A DNA stretch of 64,000 bases from Toxorhynchites rutilus septentrionalis (Eukaryota; Arthropoda; Insecta; Diptera; Culicidae): NCBI RefSeq assembly GCF_029784135.1, contig NC_073746.1:33510387-33574386 (forward strand). The letters run 5' to 3'. This document shows, piece by piece, positions 21,258-32,496 of the stretch (the first letter of the stretch is position 1; each line of letters opens with the position of its first letter). Both the position numbers and the translations under genes were made by a program. The notes beneath the pieces were generated by a model. That model ran no database searches. It was given only the letters and a program-made list of their open reading frames with translations, and was not told where the DNA came from.

Positions 21258-22880
21258 TATGCATAAAAAATAAACAGTCAGGGAATCATGCATTGCGCTC
21301 AAATTATTGGGTTAAATTGCAAATAGAATTGAAATAATTAATTGGACAAAGGATCTAGTTGCATCAGGTCCATTATCACAGTAATTAATGTTTGGAATGT
21401 GTACCAGCTGAACTACCAGTTGGGAAGCAAAATACAGCGAACACTAGCTGCCGGCTGAATAATGCAAACGATTTCCCCGAATGGTCACTGCTTGGTACTG
21501 CCGGGGGAATTGTCAATTCAAATTCGGTCTCATCTTACAAAGAATGAACACATCCAGCAGCAAATTGTTTGCATCGCAATCGCCAACAGTCAGAGTTATC
21601 CATTCCGGCGCTGGTATGTCAGTTCCAGAATAAAAAGGTGGAATCTGTTGTAAAAACGAGCGCTTGACTTTCTATCCGTAAGTCAACACACCATCTCATC
21701 GTGATCCGCCGGAGCGTGAATAATCATTTCAGACGACTTCGACTGCTCGGACAGCGGACAATGGCACAGAATCCAAGCCGTATTGTGGAAAATTGCTGCC
21801 AGCGCCGGGAAACACATTGTAGAAGGTCCCTCATTATAATACTGTTCATCCGGAATTTGGAATGAAGTTTATCTCGCTTGTCAAACAAGGTCCTATTGTA
21901 GGAGCACGCAGCGTGGTCGTTTTTCTGGTTCTGTGTGAATATTTTATTCAACGCTTGTTACATTCTTCCGCCTTATCAGCGGAGCACGTATTGTTAGAAT
22001 TTATCAAAGCGATTCGAGAAGTGTCGCAATTGCAAACCTAGTTATCTACGGAAGGTGGCGTAGTGGTCATATATTTAAACACTTTGACTCGTCCGGAATG
22101 AAGCACCATTAGTACTATCACCCATAAATCAAACAAATTACTAAACGTAGGGCATGAGCTTATGCCGAAATGGAGCCCTTCGGGCACAGAGAATTTGGTC
22201 ACAGTAGAATTTTGAATTGTTTCTTTATCTTATCCCTTCCGGAATATTCACTGTCGTTGCCGGAAATAAATTGCGTTGCATAAATAAGAACTACATATGG
22301 TTCGAGACTCAACTAAGTAGCTCCAAAAGCATACCCTATCAGGGGAGCGACAGGAAGGAAGAGTTTCTTATCAACAACCAACCAGCTCTTTCCTGCCACA
22401 AAGTTAGCATGCTTACTGAAAAAAAGACAGGAGCCATTCCACTTGAACAAAGAGAGGTAGTTTTATTTTGAAAAAATGGCAAATTTATCTCGTGCTAGAT
22501 TCGAATACGTATTAAGTTTTTTGACGTAGAACTGCGTCTTTCAAGAAGGGTGCCAAATCAGAAAACAAGTCACGTTTTTGTGAAATAAAGTTAACGTCAA
22601 TAACTATTTTCACAGCGAACAAATTCTGATACATTGCATACCAATGTAATCGGAAATTTTCTATGATTCGTTTGATATACTATACAGTACAATCCACTAA
22701 TGCCTAAACAGTTTAAATTAATGAAAACTGGAAGCATTCTCATTTCGCCATACATTTGTTCTGTCGAATTGTTTGCATTCCCACACAGAGCTGTCCATAA
22801 CGAGCAACAGATACATTCGTTTCTGTTCATTTTCAACATATTTGGTTTAAATAAGCCATCCGCGATTTGAAGTCACACCA
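21258..22880. other. No recognised gene; fragment of a GACGTAG-type end at 22515
   Basis: No protein family is recognised. At 22500-22545, TTTGACGTAGAACTGCGTCTTTCA is a degenerate copy of the shared A-family end, without the rest of an element. Confidence 0.4.
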
Positions 22881-23245
22881 TTCTTTGTGTGAACGCCGAC
22901 TTGACAACATCGTTCTTCTTCTTCTTCAATGGCACTAACGTTCCTAGAGGAACTTCGCCGTCTCAACGTAGTATTACTTGCGTCATTTTTATTAGTACTT
23001 AGTTGAGATTTCTATGCCAAATAACACTTGAATGCATTCTGAGTGGCAAGCTCTAGAATACGCGTGATCACAGTGCAAGTCGGAGGAAATTTCTTTGACG
23101 AAAAATTCCCCCGACCAGAACGGGAATCGAACCCGAACACCCGGCATATTAGTTATGACGCTAACCACTCGGCCAAGGGAGCACTGAACATCGTTGCTGG
23201 ACGAGTTGGACGACGAGGGATCGAGTGCCTTTCTCAGGGCAATGA
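22881..23245 (+). pseudogene. H2B 3'-end-like block split by Feilai
   Basis: With the SINE removed, the strand reads TTCTTTGTGTGAACGCCGAC, then TTGACAACATCGTTGCTGG, ACGAGTTGGACGACGAGGG and ATCGAGTGCC. This is the block seen at 12350-12440 (reversed), 18660-18730, 48160-48218 and 56210-56281, which resembles the C-terminal part of H2B. It is followed by GCCTTTCTCAGGGC, a histone stem-loop-like hairpin. The H2B link is weaker here than for 533-781. Confidence 0.4.
22915..23186 (-). mobile_element. Feilai-type SINE with 9-bp TSD
   Basis: The minus strand starts with a tRNA-like head (TTGGCCGAGTGGTTAGCG is the A box, GGGTTCGATTCCCG the B box), continues through a body and ends in a GAA-repeat tail, the layout of the mosquito Feilai SINE. 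AACATCGTT is duplicated on both sides (22906-22914 and 23187-23195). The host sequence without the SINE (GACAACATCGTTGCTGGAC) exists inverted at 48190-48203 and 56250-56263. Confidence 0.93.
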
Positions 23246-23470
23246 GGGTGGAGGTGTGATGCAGGAGTAGAGTAAAGTTTTTCAAGGGCTAGAGACGAAT
23301 GAACTGAAAAAGTTTAAAATCTTTATAATCAAAAACCTAACCTAACCTGAAGCCACATCACTTCTCATTTGATGGTCATCGAAGCAACATGGTTGCCGCA
23401 GAGCGTCGACCGGGAGAGGATTGTTTTCATGTCGGGTGAAGGAGTATGGAATTGAGTTTCTTTCCACAAG

Positions 23471-23486
23471 GGCTCTTCTCAGGGCT
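23471..23486 (+). promoter_or_regulatory. Histone-type stem-loop
   Basis: GGCTCTTCTCAGGGCT fits the general histone stem-loop shape (GGYYYT-THTH-ARRRCC) apart from its last base. It lies near other histone-like debris; the upstream gene is not identified. Confidence 0.45.
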
Positions 23487-23499
23487 AGAGGCGGAAACC

Positions 23500-24471
23500 A
23501 AAAATAGAATAGAATGAAAACACAGATGCGAGTGAGCTTGCATAACACAACGAGCGGATATCATTCATGCCTAATGCTGATTTCACAAACATAAACACAC
23601 AGCTCGATACAAGGAGATGAAGCTCTCTGTATCGAGGTGTGCTACGACAAAAAAGACCAGCATACGAGAATTTTTTGTGCTAGTGCGGATATGGAAGAGT
23701 ACTTAGAATTTTGGAATATATTAATACACTGCATTTATATAGATAAACGTATATTTCATGAAAGTATGCTTTCAAATTCCAGCAAGGTAACCTTACTGTT
23801 GCATGTTGTGCGGTTCGATCACATCTCAAGCGGAATATAGGAGCAAAAGGGTTCATAGTTTGTGATCGATATCTGAGTGGGAAGGAGAAAGTCTGATGCG
23901 AGTTGAACCTAATAAACGAGAAGTGCTGATAGCTTTCGACTCTACTCGACTCTTTCGAGTCTACTGAAGCGATAAAAAATTTATAGCTAAAAAGATATTA
24001 CAATAATTTCGATGCATTCTAAAATAATACCCGAAGAGAAAAATAAGTGGATTGAATGATATAATTCCAGATACAACCCATTACAATTTTTTATGGTTCG
24101 TTATTATCCTAAGCTGTTCTCTTAAACTGGGCGAATGCATCCTTCGTTTCATGGAAGGTTCAGACAAGATGATTTTAATTGAATTCATTCTTAATAATCT
24201 AATGAACCAGGACATGTAGAGCAATTTCAGACCAAACTAGCCGAAAACAGTCGGATTTGGACCGTAGTTGTAGCAACTATCAAAAATTACAATTTTAATT
24301 ACGACCTTATGACATTTTTTCTTTTCAAGAAAAATCTCAGTTCGAAATCCACCGGTCTTATTGAAATATGGTGTTCGACAAAATTTTTGGAATGTAAATG
24401 AGCTTTCAAAAAAATATATATATAATAATAGAAATAGACTGTTAAAAAAAATACATACATTGAATCAAATA
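23500..24471. other. No recognised gene
   Basis: Only short open frames, none with a family signature. AT-rich DNA. Confidence 0.4.
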
Positions 24472-25382
24472 TTGGGTTGGGGAAAAAGAAATGTCGTATA
24501 TTGTCAATATATGGCAACACTTAAACATATCTTGTGTTGTACTTATCGCATCGGGTCATACTATACGGCTATTCAAAGACGACAATCTGTGCTACAAGTG
24601 TCGTTTTGACAGTGTTGTGATTGTCCTTTTGATTCTCAAGTTATAGCGCGTCAAAGATGGAGTCCACCAAGCAAGATATGCGCCATATTTTACGTTTTTA
24701 CTACCTGCGAGGTAAAACTGCAACGAAGGTGTCCGAAAAAATACGTGTAGTTTATAGAACCGATACTGTAACAATTCGCATAGCACAGCGTTGGTTTGAT
24801 CGATTTCGTTCTGGTGTAGTGGCTGTCGAAGATACACCCCATACTGGTAGGGCAATCGTCGTGGAAACCGATAAAATTGTTGAAATCATCCAAGTAGATC
24901 GGCATGTGAGCACTCGCTCGATTGGCCAGGAACTGGGTATAGACCATAAAACAGTTTAGAACCATTTGCAGAAGATTGGATTCCAAAAAAAACTGGATGT
25001 ATGGGTGCCACACGAGTTGACACAAAAAAATCTTTTAGACCGAATCAACACCTGCGATGCACTGCTGAAACGGAACGAACTCGACCAATTTTTGAAGAAG
25101 ATGGTGACTGGTGATGAAAAGTGGATCACGTACGACAACCTAAGGCGAAAAAAGTCGTGGTCGAAGCGCGGTGAGCCGGCCCAAAACATCGCCAAGCCCG
25201 GATAAGAGGGGGTAAATTAAGTTGCCTTGTTTATAAGAGGGGGTAAATTAAGTTGCCTTCTAAATGGCAACAAGTTTGCGAACAAAACGGCGCATATTTG
25301 ACTTAAATTGGATAATTTCAAGTATGTTAAATAAAGCGTCAAATTTCGATCAGAAATACGACATTTCTTTTTCCCCAACCCT
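24472..25382 (+). mobile_element. mariner element with internal deletion
   Basis: The ends form inverted repeats built on GGGTTGGGGAAAAAGAAATG with matching GTCGTA after it (24474-24498 and 25358-25382). A TA lies outside each end. The element is about 0.9 kb instead of the usual 1.3 kb. The missing part is the middle of the transposase. At the deletion point a 31-bp word containing GAGGGGGTAAATTAAGTTGC is duplicated in tandem (25202-25232 and 25233 onward). Confidence 0.92.
24657..25310 (+). pseudogene. mariner transposase, deleted and with a stop
   Basis: The first frame starts MESTKQDMRHILRFYYLRGK and contains both helix-turn-helix domains. It is interrupted by a TAG at 24957-24959. It then continues with the mariner signatures WVPHELT and TGDEKWITYDN; the aspartate of GDEKW is the first catalytic residue. 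The frame ends after SWSKRGEPAQNIAKPG. The segment with the second and third catalytic aspartates is absent. The C-terminal end is still readable after the deletion as KWQQVCEQNGAYLT. The family is certain and the gene is inactive. Confidence 0.93.
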
Positions 25383-25385
25383 ATA

Positions 25386-26476
25386 TTAACCCATTCACGA
25401 CCAAGCCGTAAAAAATATTTTTTAACGAATGTCATTGGCGTAATTTTGATTATAGACGTAAAAGAAACTCCAATGCTCAAGAATGTTTTTTCCCATTTTC
25501 CGGGAAATGACTGTTCTAAAAATTAAACGTTGGCCGAAACTCGCACTTTTTTTTGCAAGTACAAACAGACTACGAACTGAAAGTCACTTCAATTAGCTAG
25601 TATGTAGCATTCGTAAATGCATTAATTCTACATTCCGGGACGAACAAGCACAGGGGAATGAAAGTCTCTAAGTATAAACCTGAATTAATCCACCTATCGT
25701 GTGATGTGACCATTCTAATTTCATGTACATAGTTTTAACCTATCATCGGAAGATTTTTTTTCCTTTCAAACGAAAGCTACTGATGTTATTTTTATTGTTG
25801 GCGTAGAAAAATATCTATGCTGAAGAATTATTTCTTTCCAGTATTCCATTTTCCGAAGTTGTGATTTTGGGCAAGGTACAAATACACTGCGAAAAAACAA
25901 TGGCTTTGAGCGTTGGGAGGATATTTTTCAGTTAAATAGAATCACCATTTACGTTTTCTTCATCAATGAGACCAACCACCGAATCTTGCGGAAGAATATT
26001 CACACCAGCATTAGAATTATCGCTCCACGTACTGATCCAATTCTTCCACAAACGAAATTCTACGAACCGCCATCACCTAAAATTATCACGGACAGAATGT
26101 TACTTTACGATTTTTCGAACGCTCGATTTTCCGGCTGTTATTTTTCTGTAGGAGACTCAATCGAATGATGTTTGTCCTACAACCCAATGTGTGTTCTTTT
26201 ATCAAAGCAATACTGTCGAATAGTTCAAATATGTTTATAATTAATTGAGATTTTTTTTTTGAACTTGAAAACACCTTCCAGACATATTTTCTTTAAATCG
26301 AATCTATTGTTCAATGAAATTATACTAAATTGAATGAAATTGATGGTAAGTGGTAGCTAATAAATTAAGCTATTTTTTGGTGCATAAACATTACCATTTA
26401 GTTGTTTTCCAAACACATGAAAAATTATTGAAGTTGTTGTTCGATTTTTCGAACGCTTGGCACAAAATGGGTTAAA
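25386..26476. mobile_element. Possible DNA element with imperfect TIRs
   Basis: TTAACCCATTCACGACCAAGC at the left resembles the complement of GCTTGGCACAAAATGGGTTAA at the right, about 1.09 kb apart. The left end abuts the mariner. There is no recognised coding sequence. The match is short and imperfect. Confidence 0.3.
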
Positions 26477-26519
26477 TACTTTTACAACTGAAACTCAAAA
26501 AAATCATTCGTGAAACAAA

Positions 26520-26910
26520 AAAATTACTGCTACTTTATTCAAAGAATGCTCTATCGGAAGCCACAGCCTTTGCCCATATTTCAGGCGTTACACAGATTCA
26601 TCGCTAGTATAGGTATTGTTGTTTAGCAAATTTTATATTTCTTCATCAGATCGGAACGACTCTCTTTTAAAGGGTCGCTGACATGTACCGGAACAAAATA
26701 TAATCTGGGGGACAATGTCTGGGAAATATGGCGAGTCAGGTATAACCTCCCAGTTCACTCTTTCTAGATAATTTTGACAGATTTCTGGACCTGTGCACTG
26801 GCGTTGTCATGCTGAAAAATTATTTTGTTGTATCTATTCTCCCATACCTGACGTTTTTCCTTTGGAGCGTTGTACGTATGTATTAACGGTAGTCAGTACT
26901 GTTCATCAGG
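26520..26910 (-). pseudogene. Second mariner transposase relic (3' half)
   Basis: Read across frameshifts, the minus strand gives QHDNASAQVQKSVK (second catalytic aspartate in HDNA), then PDSPYFPDIVPPDYILFRYM, which holds the mariner motif corresponding to YSPDLAPSDYHLF, and finally EIWAKAVASDRAFFE and a stop. This is the C-terminal half of a DD34D mariner from a different lineage than the copy at 24472. Several stops and shifts show it is old. No terminal repeats were found. Confidence 0.8.
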
Positions 26911-26999
26911 GCCCGAAATCTTCGAGATGAAAAATGAAAATCGACTCTCCTCTCTGCTGCTTCACTTCGACTTGGACTTCTTCGGCATTCGCCGTAAGC

Positions 27000-27845
27000 A
27001 TAATGTAAATTGACCAAAAAATGAATTGACCAGCGTTCAGAGCGAGGATAACTGATGAACTATTCTAATCAATCAATTTTAATTGACGTAACTAATGAAT
27101 ACAAATCTGCCTCTTCGTTCAACCTGATTTCAATCCACACTTCTATTCTCCCTGATATGAATCTTGTTACCCGCGTACACAATCTTATTTTTACGTCCAT
27201 TTAAGTGAAACGAAAACTTGATTTCCGATGCAAAAAAAAGTAGTTACACTTTTAATGGACGGTTTATTGTCTACCTACCGTGAACTCATCGAACTTAGAC
27301 AGTTATCAGGTATGCTATAAAGGTTCTGGCGTTAATTTTAGTAAATAGCGTGAAGTTTGGGAAGAATTCTAAACAACATTTTAGTTCACTTTGTCTCCGA
27401 GTTCAATTTTGTGAAAAAAAACATACATAAAAACGGGTTTGTATCAACAAAATTCACAAATTTCGCAGTGTATCTGAATACAACACTGCACGCCGTTTTA
27501 CATGTGTGTGTAATTTTCGTGTACGATACGAACAAATCTCGCTCACCTCTAGTATATGTCAAACCACGTTGAACTCAAACATCGATACATGCATACGGGA
27601 TACATGAGAGTGAGAAACGAATTCATTGTGGGGGGAGTCACTTCAAAATATGCATTGAAGTCCATTTGACGGTGAAAAATTGTATGTCGTAGAGTGAGAT
27701 AGGAACTAAACGCCCGACTGACTGTTTAGTCATGTTGACGGAGAAACTGCTGAAATATGCCAAAACTCATTTTCAATTGAATACGAAAGCAACTTTCTTC
27801 ATAATCTGCTGACTATCCTCAGTTGAATATGACTTTGCCGAGCGC
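27000..27845. repeat. Dispersed repeat shared with 41660-42180
   Basis: Landmarks such as AATGAATACAAATCTGCCTC, CGCGTACACAATCTTATTTT, AACTAAACGCCCGACTGACT and AGTCCATT-AGACGGTGAA occur in the same order in both places. No coding function is seen. Confidence 0.7.
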
Positions 27846-27849
27846 TGCT

Positions 27850-28587
27850 CTGCCGTTCTACGCATAGTTGTCCCATGTTCCAAAATCAGCAACTGAGAAA
27901 AACGCAATCAAAGTTTTCTCGCATATTTGTCTACCAAGAGCTTTAAGCATTTCAATTTAGCAATAAACCGGGTTTTTTAAAAGCACTATACTATTATTTA
28001 ATGATGTGATGAGATCCCTTCACTGATTCAATCAAGCTTGATCACGGGTTTAAAAATTCATGGTGGGACTATTATGCCTAGAATATCAACATGGGACAAT
28101 TGAACTTGATGTTGTTTTTAGATATACTGGGAACAAACAATATTTTTTTTGTGTTTTTCCGAAAGATTATGCAGAGAAACATCGTTTTATGAAGAAATGA
28201 GTGATCTGCAACACCTTCGCAGAATATAAATCTTATTGTTATTAGACATTCGCTAACAAGGTGTACACGTGTTCTGTTAGACTTTTTCTTATTTGTTTGA
28301 GAATTAGATCGTTATTCCAAACCAGAAAAGAGTGCATTGTGTGTCATGAAATTCTTGTACTTGAACCGACTTATTCGATATGGATCTACAAAAAATACAT
28401 GGTGAGACAGTTATAAATAGAATATCAACATGGGACAATTGAGCTTGATGTTGTTTTTTTAAAAGCTGGGAACAAACTATATGTTTTTTTGTGTTTTTCC
28501 GTAAGATTATGCATAAAAACAATGTTTTATGAAGAAAAGTGAAAATCGTCAAAAAGTAACATGGGACAACTATGCGTAGAACGGCAG
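27850..28587. mobile_element. 738-bp MITE with 30-bp perfect TIRs
   Basis: CTGCCGTTCTACGCATAGTT and the following GTCCCATGTT at 27850-27879 are exactly inverted at 28558-28587. TGCT flanks the element at 27846-27849 and 28588-28591. A direct repeat of about 110 bp lies inside (27 bp landmarks TTGATGTTGTTTTT, CTGGGAACAAAC and GTTTTTCCG at about 28100 and 28445). A lone end of the same family is near 41662-41695. Confidence 0.9.
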
Positions 28588-28999
28588 TGCTGTTCATCAG
28601 TGATAGTTTCAAGGTGCTTCCAATTGTGTGTCTAGATTTCTTGAATTGTTCAATCCACTTTTTTACAAATGCCTACCGATGGAATAAATTTTTGTAAGCT
28701 TCGCAAAGCAAACGATGACTATTAGCATTTTCATTAGAAAAAAGTGTAATAAAATTTCTCGAAAATTGTTTACTTTTAAATAAAATGCACTGTAATGATG
28801 AGTACTTTTGTGAGTCTTGCCAACTTCAATATAATTTTTTTGTCAAGTGTATACGCGAATGACTTTCTCTGACCTAGAAAAACAAAGTTAGAATTAATAA
28901 ATTAACTAGTTCTCATGGTACCTCACCCCGAAAGAAGCAGTGTTACAGCTGAGGCATTGCAAAAATCAACACGAAACCGTTTTATTTTCATATTTTGGT

Positions 29000-30345
29000 T
29001 TTAACTGAAAATTTGCCTACTTGTTCGATACTATGTGCGATGCCATTTTACGGTATTAGTTTTTAAAAACGATCACGACTAATTTGAAAAATGGACTTAT
29101 GCAACACTGGTATCATTTCAAAAAATAAACTAAAACTCCAAAACGGGATAGTTGATCGAAATGGTGTCTTATGCAAAGTTATATTATATAAATGAAAGTG
29201 ATTTAGTATCCGTAACTTAATTTAAATACGTTATTTAGTTCGAAAACGGATCAACAGATATTGAAAAATTATTTTCAAGTTTGATGCGTTTGGTCTGCGT
29301 CAGGTACATACAAAAAAATGCAATTTAATTAAATCAAGTTTAGTTCAGAGATTTCGATTGAACTCGAAAATTGTTTTAGAAAATCACAAATGCTATTAAA
29401 ATAGCGTTGTTTATTATCGATCGCAAATATACGTTCATTAGAAGATTAATTTCGGAAGGAAACGTGAGTTTTCGAAATTATTTGAAACAAAATAAAATTA
29501 TGAGAGGGACAAAAATCACCGGGTCAGCTAGTAGATTGTAATGTTGCAGTCCTGGTAAAAGTACACACTGAAATAAAAAAACTTTTTTTTACCAAATTCA
29601 AATAATGTTCAAAAATGGAATACATCAAAAACTGTTTTTTAGAGATCAAAATTTTTGACACAATAAAGCTCATTTTGTCTCCAACAACTGGTTTTTGCTT
29701 TGATCCTGGGCAAATGAAAAATGATGTTTTATGGCATTCTAAAATTTGCACGTTTTTTTTACAAATTTCTAAGTCAAAAACTATAGTACTTACAACACTC
29801 TCGCCAAAGGATAAAATGTAGGAGATTGTTTTGATTTTGATGAAAAAAAAATTAAAAAAATAAATCGCGGCGAAAAAAAAAATATTTAAATAATTTTTCT
29901 AAAATTTTTTTTTAAATTCTCGAAAAGTATATGAATAGTCCTCAAAATTTCCAATAAGTAACATATGCATTGAGTAGAGATTTTTTGGAAAAAGTTGAAA
30001 AAACTCAAAATTTCGAAAAATTTCTCATTTGAAAATTATAATCCTACAAAATTTTGGTTAAAGAATGAAATGTAGGAAAATTTTCTGTTTTGATTACAAA
30101 ATACCAAAAAATTAAATAAATCATTGAAAAAAAAAAATTTGAAAATTGAAGTTCATTTTTCTCAAAAATAAAAAAAAACATATTTTTGAGAAAAATGAAC
30201 TTAAATTTTCAAATTGAATTGAATTTTTCATGAAAAACAATATGTATGAATTGCCCATACAATTACCAACACGTCATCCATACATCGGAAGATGTGCACG
30301 TTTACAGGAAAAAAGTTTTTCCAACAACTTTTTCATGTTTTTTTT
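29000..30345. repeat. Left arm of a large inverted repeat
   Basis: Words here recur inverted at 37520-38560: the complement of CGATCACGACTAATTTGAAA near 38281, AACTGGTTTTTGCTTTGATC versus its partner near 38105, and CATCGGAAGATGTGC versus GCCCATCTTCCGAT near 37840. The arms enclose a SINE and A copy 4. They are divergent and broken by small indels. Confidence 0.6.
29517..29532 (+). mobile_element. Helitron-like 3' end
   Basis: CACCGGGTCAGCTAG followed by T matches the terminus at 21240-21257 in its last 12 bases. The 5' end is unknown. Confidence 0.45.
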
Positions 30346-30352
30346 TATCCAA

Positions 30353-30829
30353 TTTATTTATTTATTAGGGTCATTAGCATTTGTAACAGAGCCGGGTTTT
30401 AATCGTGTACATGTACATATGTTTATGTTTCTATAAACTGTAAATTACACAATAGATAGTAGTAGCCATTTAGGCTATTTAGTTTTCTGTTCCATTACAT
30501 TATGGTAAATTACACAGTAGTAGCCATTTCTGCGTAAGGGTATTCTTTCTGATCTTCCATTGTTCAGCAGAGCGGACAGCGGAGACAGTTGATATTGATC
30601 ATTGTTGGGCTATTTATAGAACAGCAGCCCGATGTTTCTTGCAGAGCAGAGCAGTTGTATGGATGAATCGATCTATTTTCGACCGTGGATCGATCTCCAT
30701 CGCTGATGATGTTTGCGTGGACGTAGTTATTCTATAACAACACAAAGATGGTCAATTGAAGGCCCTGAGTTTGAACTCACGACCGATCGCTTAGTAAGCG
30801 AACGCGTAACCAAGTGGCTACGATGACCC
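30353..30829 (-). mobile_element. tRNA-headed SINE-like element, copy 1
   Basis: The head on the minus strand (30766-30829) reads GGGGTCATCGTAGCCACTTG, then GGTTACGCGTTCGC and GGTCGTGAGTTCAAACTC, giving A and B box-like parts. The 480-bp body ends in a TAAATAAATAAA tail. Copy 2 at 61561-62047 has the same structure and clear target duplications. The tRNA head lacks a convincing anticodon arm, so I do not call a tRNA gene. Confidence 0.75.
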
Positions 30830-31081
30830 CCTGTGTTTTTGACGTAGGACTACGTCTTTCATTTCTATACCGGGGTGTAAAATCAAAGTTTCGAAAACGA
30901 AAGCGTTACGCCGGAGACCGAGATTTTGAGCGTTAATAGCTCCTAAACAACTGAACGAAATGTTATGATAAACACTTCATTCGAAAGATAAAATGTCTAC
31001 GCGTTATATACTTGTTACTTTTTGATCCAAAAACTTGTTTCAATAGTCTTAAAATTGCTTTAAAACAGGCTATTGAAATCA

Positions 31082-31125
31082 CCAATCGGTATATAAGCGA
31101 GCGGCGCTCCGAAATCCACTCAGTT
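31082..31125 (+). promoter_or_regulatory. Core promoter block (A copy 4)
   Basis: CCAAT at 31082-31086, TATATAAG at 31090-31097 and TCAGTT (initiator) at 31120-31125 give a normal RNA polymerase II layout, with 32 nt from the TATA box to the initiator A. The GC-rich stretch AGCGAGCGGCGCTC lies between. The layout fits a histone-type promoter, which would suit the H2B cargo, but no direct link is seen. Confidence 0.65.
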
Positions 31126-32011
31126 CTAAATGAACACCGATTGGAGCATGTTGTCGCTGTTGCGGTGAAGCTCTTTATTTATCATGAAAGCGCGGATGAA
31201 CGGTGTCACCAAGAGCCTGTTTGTGCACCCTAGGCCAGAAGGGAATCTATCAGGAGGAGAGTGATGCCACAAACGGTTCCCTGGGAAGACATCGCTACAC
31301 ACACATACACGCGCGGCTATTAACAGGTGGTTATCGAGTTGGCATTAACCACTGGTGGGCTTCCAGTATCGAGGAAAATGTGGAAATATCTAATCGTTAC
31401 TGAAAATAATCTGCCAGTTCCTCTGGGAATTTTCAAAATATATTCATGTGAAAGAGTTTAATTGAATGTTTTCTATCCATGTTACACTGTGACCAAATAT
31501 GTTTCAATCAAGTGCTATTAACAGGTGGTTATCGAGTTGGCATTAACCACTGGTGGGCTTCCAGTATCGAGGAAAATGTGGAAATATCTAATCGTTACTG
31601 AAAATAATCTGCCAGTTCCTTTGGGAATTTTCAAAATATATTCATGTGAAAGAGTTTAATTGAATGTTTTCTATCCATGTAACACTGTGACCAAATATGT
31701 TTCATCAAGTGCTATTAACAGGTCGTTATCGAGTTGGCATTAACCACTGGTGGGCTTCCAGTATCGAGGAAAATGTGGAAATATCTAATCGTTACTGAAA
31801 ATAATCTGCCAGTTCCTTTGGGAATTTTCAAAATATATTCATGTGAAAGAGTTTAATTGAATGTTTTCTATCCATGTAACACTGTGACCAAATACATTTG
31901 GTTTGGTGGTTTTTCAATCAATCGCAATTAACAGGATAGCTTCAGAAGATTATTCTTCCCCATCAGTAGGATATTTCCGTATCCAATATTGTATGCGCCC
32001 GCAATCGATTA

Positions 32012-32260
32012 TTGCTCAGTCGCCGAAAGTTCCGAGCTCAGAGAGTTCATTCCCCTCTAGTTTGCCTTCCAAATTGCCATCGTAAACCACACCTTCTCTC
32101 GATTCAATCACACACAAAAAGCATACTTAAGCGATATTCTGGTGGTGAGACACATTCATTTTTCGTGAGGACATCGACAAGACAACATCGTTGCCTAACG
32201 TGCTGGAGGAGGTGGACGGCGAAGGATCGACACATACACGCGCAGAACTCTTTCCGTTAG
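32012..32260 (+). pseudogene. Histone H2B remnant (A copy 4, left)
   Basis: The sequence is almost identical to 533-781 and 36834-37082, including the frame-destroying indels. The three blocks thus descend from one broken H2B copy spread by the element. Confidence 0.6.
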
Positions 32261-32496
32261 GATGCCATTCAGCATCGAGAAAGTTCCGGAAAGATCTAAT
32301 CATTGCTGGAAAATAATCTGCCAGTTCCTTTGGGAATTTTCAAAATATATTCATGTGAAAGAGTTTAATTGAATGTTTTCTATCCATGTAACACTGTGAC
32401 CAAATACATTTGGTTTTGTGGTTTTTCAATCAATCGCAATTAACAGGATAGCTTCAGAAGATTATTCTTCCCCATCAGTAAATAGATAGGCATGGA

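Noticed and set aside
22992..23186. tRNA gene on the minus strand
   Set aside because: The A and B boxes are followed by a SINE body, a GAA tail and target duplications, so it is a Feilai head.
25386..26476. Firm DNA transposon call between 25386 and 26476
   Set aside because: The inverted match is only about 20 bp and imperfect, so it is listed with low confidence only.
30766..30829. tRNA gene on the minus strand
   Set aside because: The head continues into a 480-bp repeat with a TAAATAAATAAA tail; a second copy at 61970-62047 has target duplications.
31120..31260. H4-like or H2B-like coding downstream of the promoter block
   Set aside because: Some words (GGTGAAGCTCTT, GATGAACGGTGTCACC) resemble H4, but the alignment needs many gaps and is not convincing.
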